Assembly: GCA_050954785.1 (NCBI GenBank)
Contig: JBPBQO010000174.1
Location: forward strand, 1-29,034
From: Lichenicola sp050954785
GTDB taxonomy: Bacteria > Pseudomonadota > Alphaproteobacteria > Acetobacterales > Acetobacteraceae
Length of the DNA: 29,034 bases
Direction of reading: 5' to 3'
In this document: piece after piece, positions 16,441 to 22,614 of the stretch
Layout: every line of letters starts with the position of its first letter
Numbering within the stretch: position 1 is the stretch's first letter
Notes under the pieces: generated by a model
Databases searched by the model: none
What the model was told of the DNA's origin: nothing
Seen by the model: the letters and a program-made list of their open reading frames with translations, nothing else
Made by a program: the position numbers and the translations under genes

Positions 16441-17049
16441 ATGACACATCCAGATTCCGTTGAACGTCTGCGTGGCTTCGTCGTCGATTTCAGCAGGCTC
16501 GTGACGGAAGAAACCCGCACGGCGGTTCTGCTCCAGCGTGGTGCCGATCTGCTCGGTGCCCTGGTGGCCAGGGATAACTGGCTGCCGGATGCCTATGCGG
16601 TGCCGCATCCGGAGCACTACCAGCAATACCTGCTGCATTGCGATCCGCTGGAGCGGTTCTCGCTGGTCAGCTTCGTCTGGGGGCCGGGACAGCGCACGCC
16701 GGTGCACGACCATCGTGTCTGGGGCCTGGTCGGCGTGTTGCGCGGCGGTGAGATCGAGACGCGCTACATCCGCAATGCGGCAGGACGGCCGGAGGCGGAT
16801 GCGTCGGAAGCGCTGCATCCGGGCGACGTGGCACGCCTGTCGCCGGAGGATGGCGACCTGCACCGCGTCGCCAACGCGTTCCAGGATCGCGTATCGGTGT
16901 CGATCCATGTGTATGGCGGCAATATCGGTGCGGTTCGCCGTGCCACCTACGATGCCGAAACCGGAGCCGAGAAGCCGTTCGTGTCCGGGTATGCGAACAA
17001 TTCGGTGCCGAACCTTTGGAACCGTTCGCTCGAACGGGCGCCGGCGTGA
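16441..17049 (+). CDS. Cysteine dioxygenase-family thiol dioxygenase (Gln-type, 3-mercaptopropionate dioxygenase-like)
   Basis: This 202-residue cupin carries the three iron-binding histidines His89 and His91 (PVHDHRVWG) and His141 (LHRVAN), plus the Ser154-His156-Tyr158 triad (SIHVYGGN) that characterises thiol dioxygenases. In Arg-type cysteine dioxygenase an Arg binds the substrate carboxylate. Here the corresponding region reads YQQYLLHCDPLERFS, as in the Gln-type enzymes that prefer 3-mercaptopropionate or related thiols. That assignment is from memory of the family. The reaction is oxidation of a thiol to a sulfinate with O2 and ferrous iron in the cytoplasm. The gene overlaps the start of the rhodanese gene by four bases (GTGA). 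Confidence 0.88.
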   Translation: MTHPDSVERLRGFVVDFSRLVTEETRTAVLLQRGADLLGALVARDNWLPDAYAVPHPEHYQQYLLHCDPLERFSLVSFVWGPGQRTPVHDHRVWGLVGVLRGGEIETRYIRNAAGRPEADASEALHPGDVARLSPEDGDLHRVANAFQDRVSVSIHVYGGNIGAVRRATYDAETGAEKPFVSGYANNSVPNLWNRSLERAPA

Positions 17050-18641
17050 ATAAAACCGTGTCACCCGAGACGGTGCGGCAAATCCTGCGCGACGGCCGGG
17101 AAATCGCGCTGATCGATCTGCGCGAGGAAGGTCCGTATTCACGGGCGCATCCGCTGTTCGCGGTCAACGTGCCGCTCAGCCGGATCGAGCTGCTGACCCT
17201 GGAACTGGTCCCTCGGAGTTCCGTGCCGATCGTCCTGTATGGCGGGGCGGACGGCCTCGATCATTTGGTGGCGCGCGCGTTGCCGGTGTTTCGTCGGCTG
17301 GGCTACTCGGATGTGTCGGTGCTGGAGGGCGGTCTCGACGGCTGGCGCAGCGGCGGCGGCGAGCTGTTCCAGGACGTCAACGTGCCGAGCAAGGCGTTCG
17401 GCGAACTCGTCGAGGCGACGTGCCACACGCCATCGCTGGCGGCCGAAGAATTGCATCGCCGGCTGGCCGAAGGCGACAACCTGGTGGTGCTCGACGCGCG
17501 GCGCACCGAGGAGTTCGCGGTGATGAGCATCCCGTCGGGCCAGAGCGTGCCGGGCGGCGAGTTGGCACTGCGTGTCCGTGATGTGGCGCCCGATCCGCAT
17601 ACCGTCGTCGTGGTGAACTGCGCGGGGCGGACGCGCTCGATCATCGGGACGCAGAGCCTGGTCAATGCGGGCATTCCGAACCCGGTGTTCGCGCTGCGCA
17701 ACGGCACCATCGGCTGGACCCTGGCTGGGCTGGCGCTCGATCGTGATGCGACCCGTCGCACAGTGGCGAAACCAATGTCGGCGCATGTCAAAGCCCGTGC
17801 GGCTGCGGCCTTGCTGGCGGAGCGCACCGGCGTCCGGGTGCTGGATCTCGAAGGATTTCGGGCGCTCGAGAGCCGTTCGGACATCACCTTGTATTGGCTC
17901 GATGTGCGGTCGCCGGACGAGCATGCGGCCGGCCACCCGCAGGGCTTCCGGAACGCACCCGGCGGGCAGCTCGTGCAGGCGACGGACGAGTGGATCGGCG
18001 TCAGGCACGGCACTATCGTGCTGATCGACGATGATGGGGTACGGGCGCGAATGGCGGGCCATTGGCTGCGGCAACTGGGCTGGAACGAGGTATTCGTGCT
18101 GGATGGCTGGGATGGGCTGGTGCTGGAGCAGGGACGTGTGCCGTCTCGCGTCGCCGAGCCTCCTCGCGGCTTTGAAACGATCGCGCCATCCGCGCTGGCA
18201 GTGAGGCTGGAGGCGGGGGACGTGCTGCTGATCGATCTGGCACGAAGCCCGGACTTCCGGCGCGCACATATTCCGGGTGCGCGGTTCGCTGTTCGCGCGG
18301 AGCTTTCGGGTCTCGATGCGCTCGTCGCGGAGCGGACACTGGTGCTGACATCGCCCGACGGAGTGTTGGCCGCATTCGTGGCGGCCGACGTGCAGGCAAG
18401 CACCGGACGGTCTCCGCTGCTGCTGGCCGGCGGAACGGACGCGTGGCGCAGTGCTGGTTTTCCGGTCGAAACAGGACTGGCGCCCGGCATGGCCCTGTCG
18501 GTGCCCGATGACGTCTACAAGCGCCCCTACGAGGGAACCGACAACGATCAGGCGGCCATGCAGGCCTATCTCGACTGGGAGTTCGGACTGGTCGCGCAGC
18601 TCGAACGGGACGGAACGCACGGGTTCCGGGTGCTGTCGTAA
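17046..18641 (+). CDS. Four-domain rhodanese-like protein
   Basis: A GTG start overlapping the dioxygenase stop gives 531 residues. Four rhodanese-like units are visible from repeated DxR...GxxxxP...V.G..GW patterns at about 5-105, 130-240, 250-362 and 378-475, with a 55-residue tail. Only unit 2 has an active-site loop with cysteine (NCAGRTRS, Cys192). In units 1, 3 and 4 the loop reads LYGGADG, IDDDGVR and TSPDGVL, so these are probably inactive scaffolding or regulatory copies. Rhodaneses move sulfane sulfur from thiosulfate or persulfides to acceptors. Coupling to a thiol dioxygenase suggests handling of sulfur released from an organic thiol. No signal peptide, so cytoplasmic. Last gene of the operon. 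Confidence 0.9.
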   Translation: MNKTVSPETVRQILRDGREIALIDLREEGPYSRAHPLFAVNVPLSRIELLTLELVPRSSVPIVLYGGADGLDHLVARALPVFRRLGYSDVSVLEGGLDGWRSGGGELFQDVNVPSKAFGELVEATCHTPSLAAEELHRRLAEGDNLVVLDARRTEEFAVMSIPSGQSVPGGELALRVRDVAPDPHTVVVVNCAGRTRSIIGTQSLVNAGIPNPVFALRNGTIGWTLAGLALDRDATRRTVAKPMSAHVKARAAAALLAERTGVRVLDLEGFRALESRSDITLYWLDVRSPDEHAAGHPQGFRNAPGGQLVQATDEWIGVRHGTIVLIDDDGVRARMAGHWLRQLGWNEVFVLDGWDGLVLEQGRVPSRVAEPPRGFETIAPSALAVRLEAGDVLLIDLARSPDFRRAHIPGARFAVRAELSGLDALVAERTLVLTSPDGVLAAFVAADVQASTGRSPLLLAGGTDAWRSAGFPVETGLAPGMALSVPDDVYKRPYEGTDNDQAAMQAYLDWEFGLVAQLERDGTHGFRVLS

Positions 18642-18664
18642 GGTGAAACTATCTATGTCATATT

Positions 18665-18763
18665 CGGCATAAATTTTCTCAATATGCGTAATTCGACATA
18701 TATCTTGTAGATAGACCCGGATGTTTGTATAGCGGATAAATCATATCGGGCGGCTTTATGCCG
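18665..18763. promoter_or_regulatory. Inverted repeats flanking the hipBA promoter region
   Basis: CGGCATAAA (18665-18673) and its exact reverse complement TTTATGCCG (18755-18763) bracket an AT-rich stretch directly upstream of the antitoxin start. HipB-type antitoxins bind inverted repeats in their own promoter and bend the DNA, so these are candidate operator half-sites. No Shine-Dalgarno sequence precedes the ATG at 18774. Confidence 0.45.
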
Positions 18764-18773
18764 GTTATAATAT

Positions 18774-19073
18774 ATGGCTCAATCCGTAAACGTGCTTGGA
18801 TCCAGTCTTTCAACCCAGCGCAAGCGCACCGGCCGGACACAGACCGAGATCGCGGCATCGCTGGGCATGGCGCAGGCTCAGGTGTCCCGCATCGAGCAGG
18901 GCAACGATGCGCGGGTCTCGACGATCCAGGACATCGCCAGCGCCCTCGGGCTGGAGATCATGCTCGTCCCCAAGACATTGTCGAACACGGTCAGAGCCCT
19001 GATCGATGCGGAACATGGCAAGCCGGTTCCCGCCCAGGACACGCCACGCTGGTCGCTGGAAGATGAAGGGTGA
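18774..19073 (+). CDS. hipB: HipB-like antitoxin, XRE-family HTH protein
   Basis: This 99-residue protein has a Cro/C1-type helix-turn-helix at about 10-65: SLSTQRKRTGRTQTEIAAS, then LGMAQAQVSRIEQGNDARVS, then TIQDIASALGLEIMLVP. That last element is the typical HipB ending of the HTH followed by a beta strand for dimerisation. It precedes and overlaps hipA by four bases (GTGA), the normal order in these operons. It should neutralise the kinase HipA and repress the operon, binding the inverted repeats just upstream. Its base composition around the start is more AT-rich than that of the flanking genes, which fits a mobile small module. Confidence 0.9.
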   Translation: MAQSVNVLGSSLSTQRKRTGRTQTEIAASLGMAQAQVSRIEQGNDARVSTIQDIASALGLEIMLVPKTLSNTVRALIDAEHGKPVPAQDTPRWSLEDEG

Positions 19074-20344
19074 GCCGGCCGGCGTCTCTGGCGGTCCTGC
19101 TGAACGACAGGCGCGTCGGCGCGATTTTCGACCTCGGGCACGGACGCAGCATCTTCGTGTTCGACGAGGACCACCTCAACGATCGCGATGCGCCGATCCT
19201 CGGTCTCGGCTTCATCGGCCGGTCCGGACGGATCGTGTATTCGTCTCGCCCGTATCAACGGCAGGTCGACCCGTTCTTCTCGAACATGCTGCCGGAAGGC
19301 CTGTTGCGCCGCTACGTCGAGCAACGCCATGACGTGGCCAACGAATACGATCTGCTGACATCGCTCGGCTCCGATCTGCCGGGCGCGGTGACGCTGGTGC
19401 CCGACGCTGCAAGCTCCGACAGGGCAGGGGCCGCTCGCGATGCGGACGATCCGAAAGAGGAAATTCCGGACAGATTCCGGCTGAAATTCTCCCTGGCTGG
19501 CGTGCAGATGAAATTGTCGGCGCATCGCTCCGGCGACCGGCTTTCCCTGCCGGCATCAGGAACCGGCGGAGACTGGATCGTGAAGCTTCCATCCCCCCGG
19601 CATATTGGCGTCGCCGAGAACGAGTTCTGGATGATGGAACTCGCGCGAGCGAGCGGCTTCGAGGTTCCGCAGACAGGCCTGATCGACAGCACCGATATCG
19701 TCGGATTTCCACCCGGTATCGATCCACCGCCGGGCCGATCATTCTGCATCCGTCGCTTCGACCGCATCGATCGCAGCCGTATTCACATCGAGGACTTCGC
19801 CCAGATATTCAGGCTCTATCCGACCGACATCAACAAGTATCGGAAAGCGAACCACGAACTGATCGGTCGCGTATTGATGGATGCGGGCGTTCAGCAGGCC
19901 GTGGACTACCTTCGGCGGCTGGTCTTCATGATCGCGATCGGGAATGGCGACATGCACATCAAGAACTGGAGCGTCATCCATCGCGAGGGCGTGGCACCCG
20001 CCCTGACGCCAGCCTATGACTGGCTGTCGACGGTTCCATATATCAGGAACGAGGCTCTCGCATTGACGCTGGGCGGCAGGCGCGCCTTCAACGACATGAC
20101 CGGCGACCATTTGATCGAGTTCGGCGAGAGTCTCGGGCTTCGGAAGCCGCTCGCACGCCGAACGGTCGTCGACGCCGTTGCCGGCATCGGTGAACAGTGG
20201 CGTATCATGCGGCCGCGTATCGAAGCCGAAATCCCGCCGGAAACTTTTCGGATCATGGAAACCCATATCGACACGGCGCTTACGACCATCCTGGTTCCGG
20301 CGCGTATCAGCTCAGCGGGAGCTGGGCCGAGAGCGCATCGCTGA
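19070..20344 (+). CDS. hipA: HipA-family toxin, serine/threonine kinase
   Basis: A GTG start overlapping hipB gives 424 residues. The N-terminal subdomain (LAVLLNDRRVGAIFDL, then PFFSNMLPEGLLRRYVEQR) matches the HipA_N/Couple_hipA part. The kinase core includes FSLAGVQMKLSA, WIVKLPS with the ATP-binding Lys, NEFWMMELARASGFEVP, the catalytic loop IGNGDMHIKNWS with Asp294, Lys298 and Asn299, and PAYDWLST as the metal-binding Asp motif. Known HipA kinases phosphorylate glutamyl- or other aminoacyl-tRNA synthetases and cause growth arrest; the target here is not predictable. All key residues are present, so it is probably active. Its last ~38 bases overlap the end of the convergent binding-protein gene. 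Confidence 0.92.
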   Translation: MSRPASLAVLLNDRRVGAIFDLGHGRSIFVFDEDHLNDRDAPILGLGFIGRSGRIVYSSRPYQRQVDPFFSNMLPEGLLRRYVEQRHDVANEYDLLTSLGSDLPGAVTLVPDAASSDRAGAARDADDPKEEIPDRFRLKFSLAGVQMKLSAHRSGDRLSLPASGTGGDWIVKLPSPRHIGVAENEFWMMELARASGFEVPQTGLIDSTDIVGFPPGIDPPPGRSFCIRRFDRIDRSRIHIEDFAQIFRLYPTDINKYRKANHELIGRVLMDAGVQQAVDYLRRLVFMIAIGNGDMHIKNWSVIHREGVAPALTPAYDWLSTVPYIRNEALALTLGGRRAFNDMTGDHLIEFGESLGLRKPLARRTVVDAVAGIGEQWRIMRPRIEAEIPPETFRIMETHIDTALTTILVPARISSAGAGPRAHR

Positions 20345-21299
20345 AGTAGCCCGACACGTCCAGGCCGGCGGGCAGCAGCTTCACCTGTGCGAACGTTTCA
20401 GCCACCGTCTGGGCGCTCGCGATGTCGGACTTGCGGATCGAGCGCAGCGAAAACGGTTTTTCCTCTTCGCGGAGATAGGCGAGCGCGATCGGCTCGGGCA
20501 CGTTCACGACCGGCGCTACCAGCTTCGCCCAACGCGGCTTGTCGGCGTCCAGCACCCGATAGGCGCGCCCCAGTCGGTGGATATAATCGACCATCGCGTC
20601 ACGGAAGGCCGGGTCTTCGAGATCCCTGGGGCTGGCACCGACCAGATAATTGCCCGACAGGATTCCGACCGCATTCTGCAGCACGCGCGCTCCAGTGTCG
20701 GCCTCGAGCATCGGGATCGCGTAGCCATAGGTCGCCCACGCATCCAGCGCACCGGATTTCATCGCCGTCAGGCCGGCACTTATGCCGAGCGCGATCGGCT
20801 GGATATCGTCGAACGACAGACCATGTTGTTCGAGCATTTTGATCAGGAAATAATGCGCGGTGGTGGCCCTGACATATCCCACCCGCTTGCCTTTCAGGTC
20901 GGCGATGCTGCGGGCAGATGACCCCTTCGGCACCAGGACCGCCTGGTTCGCGGTCGGCCCTTCCAGCACGGCGACGACGCGGATGTTCGAGCGCGCGGCT
21001 GCCGCGAACACCAGCGGGATCTCGCTCCAGTTGCCGATATCCACCGCATCGGCATTCATCGCCTGGGTGATGAGATTACCGCCAGTGAACTCACTGAACT
21101 GCGTGGTGTATGGCGTGTGGTCTTCCCCAGTGCCGGGCAGGATGATCTGGTCCATACCGCGATAGGTGCCGATACGGAGGGTGATGCCGGACAGGTCGCG
21201 GCCGGCAGCCCGGGCATCCGGCGGGATCAGGCCGGATGCCGCCAGGGCGGCGCCGGCTTGCAGAACGAGGCGGCGCGTGAGCATCGCTGGCGTCTCCAT
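20307..21299 (-). CDS. ABC transporter substrate-binding protein, aliphatic sulfonate/taurine (SsuA) type
   Basis: The 330-residue protein begins with a twin-arginine-like signal (LTRRLVLQAGAALAASG) and should reside in the periplasm. The body follows the NitT/TauT family: LRIGTYRGMDQIILPG, FSEFTGGNLITQAMNADAVDIGNWSEIPLVFAA, VLVPKGSSARSIADLKGKRVGYVRATTAHYFLIKMLEQHGL, IALGISAGLTAMKSGALDAWATYGYAIPM. This matches SsuA/TauA-like binding of sulfonates or sulfate esters. It starts two bases after the stop of the acyl-CoA-dehydrogenase-like gene, so both are one transcript. The usual permease and ATPase genes are absent here, so it must use a transporter encoded elsewhere or have another role. Confidence 0.88.
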   Translation of the reverse strand: METPAMLTRRLVLQAGAALAASGLIPPDARAAGRDLSGITLRIGTYRGMDQIILPGTGEDHTPYTTQFSEFTGGNLITQAMNADAVDIGNWSEIPLVFAAAARSNIRVVAVLEGPTANQAVLVPKGSSARSIADLKGKRVGYVRATTAHYFLIKMLEQHGLSFDDIQPIALGISAGLTAMKSGALDAWATYGYAIPMLEADTGARVLQNAVGILSGNYLVGASPRDLEDPAFRDAMVDYIHRLGRAYRVLDADKPRWAKLVAPVVNVPEPIALAYLREEEKPFSLRSIRKSDIASAQTVAETFAQVKLLPAGLDVSGYFSDALSAQLPLS

Positions 21300-21301
21300 C
21301 T

Positions 21302-22444
21302 TCAGAGCCCGAGGGATTGCCGGCCCGACATGGCGAGCGCCACATCGGCCTGCGGGGTATGGACGCGTGCGCAGAGCACATCGCGGTAATGGCGCTCGAG
21401 TGGATTGTCGCGGCTCAGGCCGGGGTTTCCGGTCGCCGCGACGGCTTTCTCGACCGCGCGAATGGCGTTCTCGGTGACGACGTGCTTCAGCAGGCCGCCT
21501 TCCGCGGCACCCGCGCGAGCGCCATTGGCTTCTTCCAGGACGGCAGCGGCCAGCATGAGACGATTGGTCAGCAGCAACGCGTCGATCTCGCCGACCAGTT
21601 CATGAAACCGGGGCAGCGTTGCCAGTGACGCACCAAGATTTGCCGGTGCCCGGTTCCGCAGGAACTTCAGCAGCCAGCGATGGGCCGACCGTGCCACGCC
21701 GTCATAAAGCGACGCGATGACGACATTGCCCCATACGGCGTGAACCCGATCCGGACTGGCCCATTCCGATGGACGCCTGATGTCGACCGCATGATCGAGC
21801 GGCACACAGACATCGTCCAGAACGACCGTGTGGCTTTCGGTGGCCCGCATGCCGAGTTGGTTCCAGCTTCGTTCGACAATGATGCCGCGCGTATCGAGCG
21901 GCACCAGGAAGTTGCCGACACGCGGTTCCGGCTCGTCGGTCCTGGCCCAGACCAGGCCCCATCGCAGCACGGTCGATCCGGTCGAGTAGATCTTGCGGCC
22001 GGTGATCCGCCAGCCATCGGCGCTCCACCGTGCGGTCGTGGCCGGAAGTCCACCACGAGCCGGAGTGCCCAGATCGGGCTCGACCCGCAGGGCGTTCATC
22101 AGGGCGCCATCCCGGGCCGCTGCACGGCCGACCTGCCGCCGAAGCTCCGGTGGCCAGCGGTCCGAGTGCGTGATCGATGCATGCTGCAGGTATTGCATCG
22201 CCACGATCAACGCGGTGGCCGGGTCACCTTCCGCGATGCGTCCGATGATGTCGGCGGCCTCGCCCAGTCCAGCGCCGGCACCGCCATGCTCAGGTGAGAC
22301 CGTGAGAGCGAGCAGGCCGGCCTCCTGCAGTTCGGCGAGATTGTCGAGCGAGGCCGTCGCCGTCTCGTCGTGACCGGCAGCACGGGCGGCAAAGCGGTCG
22401 ATCAGCGCCTGCAGGCCCGTATCCGTCCGCTGCGTCGTCACCAT
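21302..22444 (-). CDS. Acyl-CoA dehydrogenase-family flavoprotein, SfnB/DszC-like
   Basis: I choose the ATG at 22444 (380 residues), with AGGA upstream; a start at 22501 would add 19 residues that overlap AT-rich promoter sequence. The fold pattern is that of acyl-CoA dehydrogenases: LAELQEAGLLALTVSPEHGGAG, DPATALIVAMQYLQHASI, then WSADGWRITGRKIYSTGS, LRWGLVWART, WNQLGMRATESHTVVLDDVCVP. The catalytic-base Glu region of true dehydrogenases is not obvious. Proteins of this type beside sulfonate-uptake genes (SfnB, DszC-like) are flavin monooxygenases or sulfur-starvation proteins that act on organosulfur compounds. Here it heads an operon with the binding protein and is divergent from the TonB receptor. 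Confidence 0.87.
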   Translation of the reverse strand: MVTTQRTDTGLQALIDRFAARAAGHDETATASLDNLAELQEAGLLALTVSPEHGGAGAGLGEAADIIGRIAEGDPATALIVAMQYLQHASITHSDRWPPELRRQVGRAAARDGALMNALRVEPDLGTPARGGLPATTARWSADGWRITGRKIYSTGSTVLRWGLVWARTDEPEPRVGNFLVPLDTRGIIVERSWNQLGMRATESHTVVLDDVCVPLDHAVDIRRPSEWASPDRVHAVWGNVVIASLYDGVARSAHRWLLKFLRNRAPANLGASLATLPRFHELVGEIDALLLTNRLMLAAAVLEEANGARAGAAEGGLLKHVVTENAIRAVEKAVAATGNPGLSRDNPLERHYRDVLCARVHTPQADVALAMSGRQSLGL

Positions 22445-22614
22445 GACATTCAAGATCCTGCTCCTGCTTCCCCGATCGTTCGAGACTAGCTCGGTAGGCA
22501 CAAACTTAATCGTTAATTAGAATCATATGCCATATTACACTATTAAACACAGTGCTTCATTGATTAGCACCGGTTCTGCGGTTCTTATTGGAATAAGATT
22601 GCTGCTGGATCCTC
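22445..22614. promoter_or_regulatory. Divergent promoter region between the flavoprotein and TonB receptor genes
   Basis: This 170-base AT-rich gap serves both directions. ATCGTTAATT (22509-22518) is the reverse complement of the 10-mer at 13432-13441 in the other sulfur promoter. It sits 64 bases upstream of the flavoprotein start and 96 bases upstream of the receptor start, reasonable positions for an activator site. Confidence 0.45.

Noticed and set aside
17139..18620. Long minus-strand frame (493 codons) opposite the rhodanese gene
   Set aside because: Antisense shadow of a GC-rich gene with no motif, while the plus strand has clear rhodanese units.
18766..18771. TATAAT directly before the hipB start as a -10 box
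   Set aside because: It lies two bases from the ATG, so a transcript starting from it would miss the start codon, and no -35 element lies at suitable spacing. It would only work if translation began further downstream.
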